From contig CAYMRD010000014.1 in NCBI GenBank assembly GCA_964392775.1, forward strand, positions 15,844 to 79,843: DNA of 64,000 nucleotides. The letters are read 5' to 3'. Below are positions 16,937 through 25,355 of this stretch, piece after piece. Position 1 is the stretch's first letter. Each line of letters starts with the position of its first letter. The notes under the pieces were generated by a model. The model was not told where the DNA came from. It did no database searches and saw nothing but the letters and a program-made list of their open reading frames with translations. The position numbers were made by a program, and so were the translations under genes. This DNA comes from UKL13-3 sp964392775 (GTDB taxonomy: Bacteria > Bacteroidota > Bacteroidia > UKL13-3).

Positions 16937-18256
16937 ATGGAAAATAAACTACCTAAAGCATTACAAAATATAGGAATTGAGGCGCTTAAACCCATGCAGG
17001 AAGCTGCACATAAAGCGATCTTGAAAGATAAAGCCGTTGTGTTGGTTGCACCTACAGGTTCGGGTAAAACGGTTGGTTTTTTGTATCCATTATTACAATT
17101 ACTCAATCCAGATATTCAGCAAGTACAATGTTTGATATTGGTTCCTTCGCGCGAACTGGCTTTGCAAATTGAGCAGGTTTGGAAAAAGATGAGTACTGGC
17201 TTTAAGGTAAACGTATGTTATGGGGGGCACTCCTCACAAATCGAAACAAAAAACCTGAGCAACCCTCCGGCCTTACTTATAGGAACGCCCGGCAGGATTG
17301 CTGATCATATTCATAGAGGCAGCTTTTCATTGGACTCGATTCAAACATTGATTTTGGATGAGTTTGATAAATCTCTGGAGATGGGTTTTCAGGATGATAT
17401 GGAATACATCTTTGGCGGATTAAAAAACTTGAACAAAAAAGTATTGGTATCGGCTACTCCACTGAATAAGATTCCATCTTTTGCTAAAGTGACTTCACCA
17501 ACCGAAATAAACTTCACCGCTAAAACTGAAGAGCATATTGATGCATTGAGCATCAAACGTGTTGTATCAGAAGATAGAGATAAACTTGATACGCTTGTGC
17601 AACTTTTGTGTTCGATAAACAGTGAACCGGCTATTTTATTTTGTAATCACCGCGAAAGTTGCGAACGAACGTCTGACTATTTTAACAGCAAAGGACTTGT
17701 TGCAGGGTTTTACCATGGAGGCATGGATCAGGATGACAGGGAACGTTCGCTTATTAAGTTTAGAAATGGTACGGTGAACTATTTGGTGACAACGGATTTG
17801 GCTGCACGTGGATTGGATATTCCGGAAATGAACCACGTTATTCATATTCACTTACCTAAACATGAGCATGAGTTTGTACATCGCAATGGACGAACAGCAC
17901 GTATGCATGCTACCGGAACTTCGTATGTAGTGGTAAGCAGTGACGAAGAATTACCTGAATATATTGACGATTCAATCGAAACATTGCATTTGAAAGGAAA
18001 GGGGAAATTGCCTGCAGCGCCTAAGTTTCAAACCATTTACATTAGTGGAGGTAAAAAGAACAAGCTCAATAAATTTGATATTGTGGGTTCGTTGATGCAA
18101 AAGGGAAACCTCGAAAAAGACGATCTGGGTTTAATAGAAGTAAAAGATTTTGGCTCTTTTGCCGCAGTTAAATCAAGCAAGGTAAATGCGCTTTTATCAG
18201 CCATGAAAGAGGAGAAGATAAAAGGGAAGAAGTATAAGATTGAGGTGGCGCGGTAG
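16937..18256 (+). CDS. DEAD-box-like ATP-dependent RNA helicase
   Basis: This 439-residue protein has both RecA-like domains of a superfamily 2 RNA helicase. It carries motif I APTGSGKT, Ia PSRELALQ, Ib TPGRIADH, motif II as DEFD rather than DEAD, III SAT, IV ILFCNHRE, V TTDLAARGLDIP and VI HRNGRTARMH. The C-terminal 80 residues are lysine-rich and hold VKDFGSFAAVKSSKV, resembling the small RNA-binding tail of DbpA-like helicases. The ATG at 16937 (MENKLPKALQNIGIEALKPMQ) gives a normal Q-motif start. The frame is open upstream to 16784 without an ATG. Confidence 0.93.
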   Translation: MENKLPKALQNIGIEALKPMQEAAHKAILKDKAVVLVAPTGSGKTVGFLYPLLQLLNPDIQQVQCLILVPSRELALQIEQVWKKMSTGFKVNVCYGGHSSQIETKNLSNPPALLIGTPGRIADHIHRGSFSLDSIQTLILDEFDKSLEMGFQDDMEYIFGGLKNLNKKVLVSATPLNKIPSFAKVTSPTEINFTAKTEEHIDALSIKRVVSEDRDKLDTLVQLLCSINSEPAILFCNHRESCERTSDYFNSKGLVAGFYHGGMDQDDRERSLIKFRNGTVNYLVTTDLAARGLDIPEMNHVIHIHLPKHEHEFVHRNGRTARMHATGTSYVVVSSDEELPEYIDDSIETLHLKGKGKLPAAPKFQTIYISGGKKNKLNKFDIVGSLMQKGNLEKDDLGLIEVKDFGSFAAVKSSKVNALLSAMKEEKIKGKKYKIEVAR

Positions 18257-18260
18257 TGTG

Positions 18261-18515
18261 TAGTCACTTCGAACATTGGGATGGCTTGAGCGTAGGCGTT
18301 CGTATCGAGAAGAGGGGATGTTGATTGGTTGATATGTTAATAGGATAGTCACTTCGATTTGAACATTGGGATGGTTGTGGCGTAAGGGTTCGTATCGAGA
18401 AGAGGGGATGTTAATTGTGTTAATGATGTTGATTGGTTGATATGTTAATAGGATAGTCACTTCGAATATTGGGGTGGCTTGAGCGTAGGCGTTCGTATCG
18501 AGAAGTGGGAATGTT
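18261..18515 (+). repeat. Tandem array of three REP-like units
   Basis: Three units start at about 18261, 18346 and 18454. Each begins TAGTCACTTCGA, contains ATTGGGATGGCTTGAGCGTA and ends TTCGTATCGAGAAG. They are separated by word-repeat linkers (GGGATGTTGATTGGTTGATA, TGTTAATAGGA). The third unit ends GAGAAGTGGG. They are the same family as 16655-16741 and lie just past the helicase stop codon. Confidence 0.8.
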
Positions 18516-18606
18516 AATTGTGTTTGTTCGTCCCACAGGTTTTAGCATTGATCCCCGTTTTATGTTTAAAAAAGATCTCATTTTTCCCGAAAAGGGGATA
18601 AACAAA

Positions 18607-18630
18607 AAAAGCAACCCGAAGGTTGCTTTT
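18607..18630 (-). terminator. Rho-independent terminator downstream of tRNA-Lys
   Basis: The perfect stem AAAAGCAACC / GGTTGCTTTT with a CGAA tetraloop lies 1 bp beyond the tRNA 3' end on the minus strand. An A-run on the plus strand supplies the U-tract for minus-strand transcription. Confidence 0.8.
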
Positions 18631-18631
18631 G

Positions 18632-18704
18632 TGATCCCGCTGGGATTCGAACCCAGGACCCCTACATTAAAAGTGTAATGCTCTACCAGCTGAGCTACGG
18701 AATC
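18632..18704 (-). tRNA. tRNA-Lys (anticodon TTT)
   Basis: On the minus strand the 73-nt gene folds with a 7-bp acceptor (GATTCCG/CGGGATC), D-stem GCTC/GAGC, anticodon stem TTACA/TGTAG around loop CTTTTAA (anticodon TTT), a 5-nt variable loop, and T-arm CTGGG-TTCGAAT-CCCAG. The discriminator base is A. CCA is not encoded. A consensus promoter lies upstream and a terminator hairpin immediately downstream. Confidence 0.97.
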
Positions 18705-18748
18705 ATGTTAACGCTAATTGCTGTGTGCTTTCTTTGTTAACGAGGGTG

Positions 18749-18779
18749 CAAATGTATGCAGCTTTTTTTATTTGTCAAA
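18749..18779 (-). promoter_or_regulatory. Promoter of tRNA-Lys (TTTG-N19-TACATTTG)
   Basis: On the minus strand, TTTG (18776-18779) is followed after exactly 19 bp by TACATTTG (18749-18756). Both match the Bacteroidota primary sigma factor -33/-7 consensus, and the box lies about 45 bp upstream of the mature tRNA 5' end. Confidence 0.85.
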
Positions 18780-18841
18780 TCTTTCCTGAAAAAAAACGTC
18801 CTCTTTTATTGGGGTTGTTCATTATGAGGCAATTATTTTTA

Positions 18842-19630
18842 TTAGAGAACTTGAAGATTCACGCCCATGGCGTACATCAGTAAAATAACAGCACCCACTA
18901 CAATCCGGTACCAACCGAAAAACTTGAACCCATATTTGGTCAGAAAGCTGATAAAACCTTTGATGGCAATCATCGCCACAACAAAAGCAACCACATTGCC
19001 TAAAGTTAAAACAACGAGTTCATCACTGCCAAAAGTATTGCCTTCGCTGATGAACTTGTACAACTTGTAAACAGTTGCGGCAAACATGGTGGGAACAGCC
19101 AGGAAGAACGAAAACTCGGCAGCGGCTTTGCGTGATAGTTTTTGCTGCATACCGCCAATAATGGTTGCTGCCGACCTGGAAACGCCCGGAATCATGGCAA
19201 TAACCTGAAACATGCCAATGGTAAGGGCCTTGGGATAGGTGATCTCATCATTTGTCTTTTCGGTGTTGAACCACTTATCTACAAACAACAAAACAATACC
19301 ACCAAGAAACAGAGTGATGCCAACAACAAGCGCATTTTCCAATAAGGCATCAATCTGATCATTGAATAGTTTGCCGAACACAGCGGCCGGAATAAAGGCC
19401 ACCACCAGGGTGAGGTAGAAGTTAAAACTTTGCAAAAACTTACGCCAATACAAAACCAACACCGAAAGAATGGCACCGAATTGAATGGCAACAGTAAACA
19501 TTTTCACAAAGTGATTATCGGCAATACCCATAAGGCTGGATACGATAACCATGTGGCCGGTTGATGAAACCGGCAAAAACTCAGTGATACCCTCTACAAT
19601 AGCGAGGATAATAGCCTGAAAAATACTCAT
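18842..19630 (-). CDS. uppP: Undecaprenyl-diphosphatase
   Basis: This 262-residue integral membrane enzyme dephosphorylates undecaprenyl diphosphate to recycle the cell-wall lipid carrier. The two signature regions are EGITEFLPVSSTGHM (N-terminal) and PGVSRSAATI (about residue 155). At least seven hydrophobic segments fit the BacA/UppP topology. The ATG at 19630 lies 3 bp after the DUF3098 stop, so uppP is translated from the same mRNA as ftsX and DUF3098, a conserved order in this phylum. Confidence 0.96.
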   Translation of the reverse strand: MSIFQAIILAIVEGITEFLPVSSTGHMVIVSSLMGIADNHFVKMFTVAIQFGAILSVLVLYWRKFLQSFNFYLTLVVAFIPAAVFGKLFNDQIDALLENALVVGITLFLGGIVLLFVDKWFNTEKTNDEITYPKALTIGMFQVIAMIPGVSRSAATIIGGMQQKLSRKAAAEFSFFLAVPTMFAATVYKLYKFISEGNTFGSDELVVLTLGNVVAFVVAMIAIKGFISFLTKYGFKFFGWYRIVVGAVILLMYAMGVNLQVL

Positions 19631-19633
19631 TGG

Positions 19634-19891
19634 CTAGTCTTTGGATTTGCGCATAATGGCCACAATCTCGATGGCAAAACCGGCCATCACCATAATTGGT
19701 GCAATGGTCAATTTTGTGGTGCTGAAGATATCTTCTTTACCGGCCATCAAAAAGAAGCCAAGCACAATCACAACAAGACCTGTCAGCATAAGCATGTAAT
19801 TTTCTTTGCCGAATGCAAAACTTAATTGTTCGTGTTTAGGAGCAGCACTTCTTGCGGCTTGTTTTCTTACGGGGGCTTTTTTATCTGCCAT
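19634..19891 (-). CDS. DUF3098 small membrane protein
   Basis: This 85-residue protein has a charged N terminus (about 28 residues) and two hydrophobic helices (MLMLTGLVVIVLGFFLMAG and IAPIMVMAGFAIEIVAIM). It matches DUF3098, a Bacteroidota family nearly always placed between ftsX and uppP. A role in cell-envelope assembly is only suggested by this context. It sits 11 bp after the ftsX stop and 3 bp before uppP. Confidence 0.9.
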   Translation of the reverse strand: MADKKAPVRKQAARSAAPKHEQLSFAFGKENYMLMLTGLVVIVLGFFLMAGKEDIFSTTKLTIAPIMVMAGFAIEIVAIMRKSKD

Positions 19892-19902
19892 GGTTGTTAG
19901 TT

Positions 19903-20772
19903 TTAATAAAGGTCGTCAATTTTTACACGCAGGTATCGGTTTGTACTGATTATGCTGCTGATCATGCTGATGATGATACCCGCAATAATAAGCACAACAA
20001 ACAATAATGCAAATTGAGATTGATCGTATAAGGTTTGAACATTAGGAATGAAAAACGGTAGCCAATACAATAATCCGCTCAACAGCAGAATGGCTATGAT
20101 AGCACCATACAAACCGTGCAATAAAGCATTTTTGGCAAAAGGGCGGATAATAAACCAATGCGTAGCACCCACCAGTTGCATGCTTTTGATGATAAACCTG
20201 CGGGCATACAAATTCAAACGAATGGTATTGTTGATGAGGGTAATGGCAATCACTAAAAAGATAAGACTGATGGCAATCAGTATCGAACCAATGGTTTTGA
20301 TGTTTTTATGAATTTCTTCGATAATGGACTGCTGGTATACAATATCCTGAACAGCCTTATGGCTTTTAATATCACGTTCTATTTTCTGAATGGAGTCGGT
20401 ATTGGCATATTTTGCTTTTACAAACAATTCAACCGAAGGCAACAGGGGATTAAATCCAAGGAAACTCACAAAGTCCTGTCCTGTTTCGGCTGCAAATTGT
20501 TTGGCTGCATCCTCTTTGCTTACAAAGATGCTGTTTTTGGTATAGTCACTAACCTCAATCAGGGTTTTTACACTTTTAATTTCAATTTCAGAGGCATCTT
20601 CGCGGAAGAAGATGGTTAACTGAAAATTCTCCAGAAAATGATTCGATAACTTATTTCCGTTGATCATAATGATGCCAAACAGGCCCATCATAAACAAAAC
20701 CAATGCAATGCTGATGATGGACGGCAGATAGGAAACTTTACGTCTTTTTTTGATTTGAGGTTCTTTGTTCAC
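19903..20772 (-). CDS. ftsX: Cell division permease-like protein FtsX
   Basis: This 289-residue protein has the FtsX layout: a basic N terminus, one transmembrane helix (about residues 16-36), a periplasmic domain (about 40-160), and three C-terminal helices with VGATHWFIIRPFAKNALLHG between them. FtsX partners with the ATPase FtsE to couple peptidoglycan hydrolase activation to division; ftsE is not in this window. The start appears to be GTG at 20772 (NKEPQIKKRRKVSYLPSIIS). TATTTTCG on the minus strand at 20795-20802 is a plausible -7 box with one mismatch. Confidence 0.93.
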   Translation of the reverse strand: MNKEPQIKKRRKVSYLPSIISIALVLFMMGLFGIIMINGNKLSNHFLENFQLTIFFREDASEIEIKSVKTLIEVSDYTKNSIFVSKEDAAKQFAAETGQDFVSFLGFNPLLPSVELFVKAKYANTDSIQKIERDIKSHKAVQDIVYQQSIIEEIHKNIKTIGSILIAISLIFLVIAITLINNTIRLNLYARRFIIKSMQLVGATHWFIIRPFAKNALLHGLYGAIIAILLLSGLLYWLPFFIPNVQTLYDQSQFALLFVVLIIAGIIISMISSIISTNRYLRVKIDDLY

Positions 20773-20852
20773 GTCAGAGTATCATTTAACAAAGCGAAAA
20801 TAAGCAATACCGAGCTATTAACGACCTAATGTATGCACGTATTGTGGGAAAC

Positions 20853-22004
20853 TCAACGGGTATACAACGATATCAATTGTTGCATCAGTTTTTCGGTGTC
20901 GAATTGCTGGAGATGTGCAGTGTAATTAGGTTTTATGTAGTCGGGCGACAGCACTTTGTGCATCAATGCAGCTAACTCAACAGGCTTATCGTGTTGGAAA
21001 TAATGAGCAGCCGGTCCGCCTGCTTCGGGTAAACTGGAGCTATTGGCAGCGAGTACAGGAACCCCGCTACGCAACCCTTCGAGGATGGGTATGCCAAAAC
21101 CTTCAAACTCGGAGGCGTACACAAATACTTTTGCGAGCTGATATAAAACGGGTAAGTCGGCAGCCGAAATATTTTTGAGGAATACAACTTTGTTTTCCAA
21201 TTGATGTTCCCGGATATAAGAGTGGAGGCTGTTGGCGTATTCAGTTTCTCGTCCTACAAATACCAATGATATACCTTCAAGCTGTGCAGCATGAAAGGCT
21301 TTGAGTACGGTAAGTTGATTTTTACGCTGCTCTATGGTGCCAACACATAATATAAAATTCGGAGGCAGGTTGAGCTTTTGCGACAGGTTTGTTTTTTCTT
21401 GTTCGGAGGCTACTTGCTCAAACCTCGCATCGCAATTCTGATGACCGACCTTGATTTTGGAGTCGGGTGTATGCAGGTATTGAATGATATCGGACTTTGT
21501 TTGTTTGCTGGCCGCTACAACGATGTCGGCTTTGGCACAAGCGTATTTAAACTTGCGGGTATAAATATACCGGTCGATATTGTTATAGTAGTTGGGGTAA
21601 CGAAGGAAGATCAAATCATGAATCGTTACCAGTTTTTTTCCTTTAAAGGATTCGATGCCAACAGGCAGTTCGTTGCTCAGTCCATGAAAAACATCCAGCT
21701 TCAACTCATTGCACATATCGGCAATGGCATAGGTTCTCCAAAGCGAGGTGAAGGATTTACCCAAAAAAGTATTGGGAGTGATGAGTGTAATATTGGAAGA
21801 AGGGGTGTAAAAAAAGGCGTATCGCGAATCAATCTTAGGCGTAAACAGGAAATACTCATGCTCAGGAAACTGTTTCATCAATCCATTGATTACAAACCTC
21901 GAATAATTCCCCAGTCCTGTTCCATTATTAAAGGCACGCTTCGCGTCAAGCCCAATGCGGAGGCCCTTTGATGTTGGCGGATGGATGATAGAGGTTAGAG
22001 GCAT
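20853..22004 (-). CDS. Glycosyltransferase family 1/4 protein
   Basis: This 383-residue GT-B glycosyltransferase has LRIGLDAKRAFNNGTGLGNYSRFV at the N-terminal domain, DVFHGLSNELP and KLVTIHDLIFLRYP in the middle, and in the C-terminal domain ILCVGTIEQRKNQLTVLKAF and SEFEGFGIPILEGLRSGVPVLA, holding the E-x7-E nucleotide-sugar motif. The donor and acceptor are unknown; envelope or exopolysaccharide work is likely. The first 12 residues (MPLTSIIHPPTS) are encoded by word-repeat DNA, and the family normally starts at about RIGLDAKR, so the repeat supplies the start codon. Confidence 0.9.
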   Translation of the reverse strand: MPLTSIIHPPTSKGLRIGLDAKRAFNNGTGLGNYSRFVINGLMKQFPEHEYFLFTPKIDSRYAFFYTPSSNITLITPNTFLGKSFTSLWRTYAIADMCNELKLDVFHGLSNELPVGIESFKGKKLVTIHDLIFLRYPNYYNNIDRYIYTRKFKYACAKADIVVAASKQTKSDIIQYLHTPDSKIKVGHQNCDARFEQVASEQEKTNLSQKLNLPPNFILCVGTIEQRKNQLTVLKAFHAAQLEGISLVFVGRETEYANSLHSYIREHQLENKVVFLKNISAADLPVLYQLAKVFVYASEFEGFGIPILEGLRSGVPVLAANSSSLPEAGGPAAHYFQHDKPVELAALMHKVLSPDYIKPNYTAHLQQFDTEKLMQQLISLYTR

Positions 22005-22122
22005 CGTGCTTGTTTTGGCTGGTTCAGTTTTGATGAAGTTTACAGATGGTAAGATGGAGGTTAGAAGTTGGATGTTAGATGATAGAAGTTGGATGTTAGA
22101 TGTTGGAGGTTTTGTGCTTTAT

Positions 22123-22482
22123 TTAACTGGTCCAGTTTTGATGCAATTTTGTAATCATTTTACTGATACTGTCAATTTTGTCGGTAAGGTCCTTGTGTTC
22201 TGTTTCTGAAATGTATTGACATTCTTTAGCAAAATCTAACCAGTTGTATGTCTCTATATTCGATCCTAATGAGTCAATCAGGTGTTGCTTAAATACCTTT
22301 TCGAAATGTCTCTTAGCCCAGCCTTCCGTAATATTAGCGGAGACAGAACGTGAAGATCTTACAATTTGACTGGTTAGAGAATAGACTTCTTCTTTCGGAA
22401 ATTTTCGCGTCAGCCAGAATATTTCCATCGCCAACTCAAATGATAGCTTCCAAACGTCTAAGTCCTTATAAGATTTTATCAT
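22123..22482 (-). CDS. Four-helix-bundle (S23/23S rRNA intervening-sequence-type) protein
   Basis: This 119-residue protein belongs to the four-helix-bundle family first known from 23S rRNA intervening sequences. YKDLDVWKLSFELAMEIFWL, LTSQIVRSSRSVSANITEG and FKQHLIDSLGSNIETYNWLDFA are signatures. The fold is related to the Avd accessory protein of diversity-generating retroelements, but no reverse transcriptase is present here. Function outside rRNA is unknown. The ATG at 22482 (MIKSYKDLDVWK) is the family start. The gene lies inside a 39-bp inverted repeat and just downstream of two hairpins, suggesting mobility. Confidence 0.88.
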   Translation of the reverse strand: MIKSYKDLDVWKLSFELAMEIFWLTRKFPKEEVYSLTSQIVRSSRSVSANITEGWAKRHFEKVFKQHLIDSLGSNIETYNWLDFAKECQYISETEHKDLTDKIDSISKMITKLHQNWTS

Positions 22483-22509
22483 ATCACAATTTAATTTAAA
22501 ACTCAATTG

Positions 22510-22548
22510 TGGCGAGGTAAACTCGCCATCGCGAGCAAAGCCTCGCGA
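22510..22548. repeat. Pair of adjacent hairpins upstream of the four-helix-bundle gene
   Basis: TGGCGAG-GTAAA-CTCGCCA (22510-22528) is followed with no gap by TCGCGAG-CAAAGC-CTCGCGA (22529-22548). Both have perfect 7-bp stems. They lie 28 bp upstream of the gene's ATG and might act in its mRNA leader or mark the end of a mobile unit. Confidence 0.7.
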
Positions 22549-22701
22549 TCTCAACTCCAACTTCTATCATCTAACATCCAACTTCTAACCTCCAATCTCT
22601 ATCTTCCAACCTCCATCATCCAGAAACTCAGGTTCCTTTTATCCTCTGATATCTATCGTTTACCGTACAGCTTCCAACTTCCATCATCCAACCTCTATCT
22701 T

Positions 22702-23508
22702 CTATACTGCAACATTATATTCCCTTAACGCGTCATTCAACGAAGTTTTCGTATCAGTAGATGCTTTACGTTGTCCGATGATCAATGCACAAGGAACCTG
22801 ATACTCACCGGCAGCAAATTTTTTGGTATAACTACCCGGAATCACTACTGAGCGTGGAGGAACCACACCTTTGTATTCAACAGGTTCATCACCCGTTACG
22901 TCAATAATTTTGGTACTCATGGTTAAAGTTACACCTGCGCCCAATACAGCTTCTTTCTCCACTCTTACACCTTCAACCACAATACAACGTGAACCGATAA
23001 AACAATTGTCTTCAATAATAACAGGAGCCGCTTGTACAGGCTCCAATACACCGCCAATACCCACACCACCACTCAGGTGAACATGCTTGCCGATTTGAGC
23101 GCAACTGCCCACAGTAGCCCAGGTATCCACCATCGTTCCTTCATCAACATAAGCACCAATATTTACATAACTGGGCATCATAATTACGCCACGTTGTAAA
23201 AACGCACCATAACGGGCCACAGCATGAGGAACCACGCGCACACCTTGTTCGGCATAGCTGGTCTTTAATTTCATTTTATCATGAAACTCAAACGGTCCCA
23301 CTTCAATGGTTTCCATTTGCTGAATCGGGAAATATAAAATCACCGCTTTTTTTACCCAGTCGTTAACCTGCCAGCCATTTTCGGTTGGCTCGGCTGTGCG
23401 GAGTTTTCCTTTGTCAAGCAGTTCAATAACTTCACGTATCGTCTGTTGCGAAGACGCTTCTTTCAATAATTCGCGGTTGTTCCAAATGTTCTCAATGATT
23501 TGCTGCAT
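22702..23508 (-). CDS. dapD: 2,3,4,5-tetrahydropyridine-2,6-dicarboxylate N-succinyltransferase
   Basis: This 268-residue enzyme adds a succinyl group from succinyl-CoA in the lysine/diaminopimelate pathway, feeding cell-wall synthesis. The protein has the left-handed beta-helix hexapeptide pattern (about residues 100-215: VNIGAYVDEGTMVDTWATVG, HLSGGVGIGGVLEP, CFIGSRCIVVEGVRVEKEAV). The ATG at 23508 (MQQIIENIWNNRELL) is preferred over an upstream in-frame start at 23535. Downstream lies the word-repeat region beyond 22702. It is divergent from the GNAT-nitrilase gene. Confidence 0.95.
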   Translation of the reverse strand: MQQIIENIWNNRELLKEASSQQTIREVIELLDKGKLRTAEPTENGWQVNDWVKKAVILYFPIQQMETIEVGPFEFHDKMKLKTSYAEQGVRVVPHAVARYGAFLQRGVIMMPSYVNIGAYVDEGTMVDTWATVGSCAQIGKHVHLSGGVGIGGVLEPVQAAPVIIEDNCFIGSRCIVVEGVRVEKEAVLGAGVTLTMSTKIIDVTGDEPVEYKGVVPPRSVVIPGSYTKKFAAGEYQVPCALIIGQRKASTDTKTSLNDALREYNVAV

Positions 23509-23568
23509 GGTTCTGTATTCTTTATTTTGCGGCAAACTAAGGCATAATCATCAATTAACGCAAATTGA

Positions 23569-23576
23569 TACCTTTG
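23569..23576 (+). promoter_or_regulatory. Possible -7 box for the GNAT-nitrilase gene
   Basis: TACCTTTG matches TAnnTTTG perfectly and lies 40 bp upstream of the ATG at 23616. No TTTG is present 19 bp upstream, so only half the promoter is supported. Confidence 0.35.
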
Positions 23577-23615
23577 AAAGATAAATAGCATACCGTGAGT
23601 ACCAAACCGAATAAT

Positions 23616-25148
23616 ATGAAAAGGCGTTCGTCCAAAAAGCCAAAGCTTATTGAGAGGACAGCAGAAAAAAGTGATTTTGATGAAATTATTAAATTGTCAA
23701 AAATCTGTTTTCCGGATACCGATCCGTGGACGTATGAAATGCTGGAAAGCCAGTTCAAGCACTTTTCGGATGGGATGCAGGTGATTGAATACGAAGGTGA
23801 AATTGTAGGTTCGGCCACCAGCTTAATCATTAGCTGGGATGAGTATGATGATGACCATACGTGGAAAGAGATTTGTGACAACGGATATATCACCAACCAC
23901 GATAAAGAAGGAGATACCCTGTATGGTATCGAAGTGATGGTGCATCCCGATTATCAGGGATTAAAAATTGGCAGACGTTTGTATGATATGCGCAGGCAGT
24001 TGTGTGTAGATAAAAACCTGAAAGCAATATTGATTGGCGGGCGTTTACCCAATTATTACAAGCACTCCAAGGAGTTTGGGGTTCGCGCTTATGTAAAGCG
24101 TGTAATTGATAAAAAAATCAAAGATACCGTATTGACCTTCCAGCTAAGTCAGGGGTTTACCATTCAGCGTATCATCAAGGATTATTTGCCTGATGATAAA
24201 GAAAGCGAAGGATACGCAACCTTACTTGAGTGGATTAACCTCGATTATATTGCCGAAACCCGCGAGCGCAGCGTGTTGATGAAGAAGGTAAGAGTTTGTT
24301 GTATTCAGTATGAACTCAGGAAGATTACTTCGTTCAAACAGTTTGCGCAGCAATGTGAATATTTTACGGATGTGGCCAGTAATTACAAATCGGATTTTGC
24401 TTTGTTCCCTGAGCTGTTCACCACGCAATTGTTATCGTTGCATGAGTATAAGAGTATGAGTCCGGAGGACAGTATTCGTAAATTGGACGAGTACACCGAA
24501 GATTATATCGCGCTGTTTTCACGCCTTTCACTTGAATACAATATCAATATTATTGCCGGTACACATTTGCAGGTTGAGAATGAAAATTTATACAATATAT
24601 CATACCTGTTTAAGCGGGATGGTACCTACGAAAAACAATACAAAATTCATATCACCAGCAACGAAGCCAAATGGTGGGGCGTAAAGCCGGGCAACGAAAT
24701 CAAGGTGTTTAATACGGATTGTGGTAAGGTGGCCATCAATATTTGTTACGATGTGGAGTTTCCCGAAATGACCCGCGTAGCCTGCCAAAAAGGGGCTAAG
24801 ATATTGTTTGTTCCGTTTAGTACAGACGAAAAACATGGGCATTTACGGGTGAAAATTTGCGCCCAAAGCCGTGCGGTGGAGAACCAGATTTTTGTGGCCA
24901 CTGCCGGTACCATCGGTAATATTCCTTCAGTTGATAATATGGATATCAACTATGCGCAATCGGGGATTTACACACCGAGTGATTTCTCGTTTCCTCCCGA
25001 TGCCATAGCAGGGGAGTGCAGTACCAATATTGAAACGGTGGTAATTGCCGACCTCGATTTGGCGGCCATCGAGCGTGCCCGCAATACAGGCACGGTACTC
25101 AACTGGAAGGATCGCAGAACCGATATGTATGAAGTGGTTGAAAAGTAA
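23616..25148 (+). CDS. Fusion of GNAT acetyltransferase and carbon-nitrogen hydrolase
   Basis: This 510-residue protein has two domains. Residues about 10-205 form a GNAT fold (acetyl-CoA loop region EVMVHPDYQGLKIGRRLYDMRR). Residues about 225-510 form a nitrilase-superfamily amidohydrolase with the Glu-Lys-Cys triad: Glu in FPELF, Lys in YKIHIT and Cys in NICYDVEFPE. This GNAT-nitrilase arrangement is widespread, but its substrate is not established. The ATG at 23616 is favoured over a GTG at 23595 because a -7 box at 23569 leaves a normal leader for it. Confidence 0.92.
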   Translation: MKRRSSKKPKLIERTAEKSDFDEIIKLSKICFPDTDPWTYEMLESQFKHFSDGMQVIEYEGEIVGSATSLIISWDEYDDDHTWKEICDNGYITNHDKEGDTLYGIEVMVHPDYQGLKIGRRLYDMRRQLCVDKNLKAILIGGRLPNYYKHSKEFGVRAYVKRVIDKKIKDTVLTFQLSQGFTIQRIIKDYLPDDKESEGYATLLEWINLDYIAETRERSVLMKKVRVCCIQYELRKITSFKQFAQQCEYFTDVASNYKSDFALFPELFTTQLLSLHEYKSMSPEDSIRKLDEYTEDYIALFSRLSLEYNINIIAGTHLQVENENLYNISYLFKRDGTYEKQYKIHITSNEAKWWGVKPGNEIKVFNTDCGKVAINICYDVEFPEMTRVACQKGAKILFVPFSTDEKHGHLRVKICAQSRAVENQIFVATAGTIGNIPSVDNMDINYAQSGIYTPSDFSFPPDAIAGECSTNIETVVIADLDLAAIERARNTGTVLNWKDRRTDMYEVVEK

Positions 25149-25355
25149 GTTTATTGTTCCCGCAGATTAACGCAGATTATCTGTGCAAATCTGTGTATTC
25201 TAAGACTTAGGCAAAATTATTTTGATATAAATTTACATACGGTGTTTGCCTATTGCTAAGCGGTCTTGCGTCAGTTGGGTTATTCCAAAGAAAACGGAAC
25301 TTGTGACAGAGCAAGACTATTTTGTCAATGAAGAAATTAAATTGTGGGGAGTTGA
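25149..25355. other. Intergenic spacer with CGCAGATT-type words
   Basis: After the stop codon there is CCCGCAGATTAACGCAGATT followed by ATCTGTGCAAATCTGTGT, a phrase repeat. The remainder to 25355 shows no intact frame. It may hold the degraded 5' part of the toxin remnant or of an antitoxin, but nothing recognisable was found. Confidence 0.45.

Larger units (their letters stand above)
22055..22594. repeat. Inverted-repeat-bounded cassette around the four-helix-bundle gene
   Basis: A 39-bp sequence at 22055-22093 (beginning TGGAGGTTAGAAGTTGGATG) recurs as an exact reverse complement at 22556-22594. Between the arms lie the four-helix-bundle gene and two hairpins. The arms are made of the same word vocabulary (GGATGTTAGATGATAGAAGT) that continues outside them, so the identity could reflect a terminal inverted repeat or local repeat dynamics. 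Confidence 0.7.

Noticed and set aside
18261..18515. CRISPR-like array of three repeats
   Set aside because: The units are long and variable with repeat-derived linkers, and the ends match a dispersed REP-like family at 8122 and 16655.
22123..22482. Diversity-generating retroelement, suggested by the Avd-like four-helix-bundle gene
   Set aside because: No reverse transcriptase, template/variable repeat pair or variable lectin-type target was found in the window. The protein fits the generic four-helix-bundle family.
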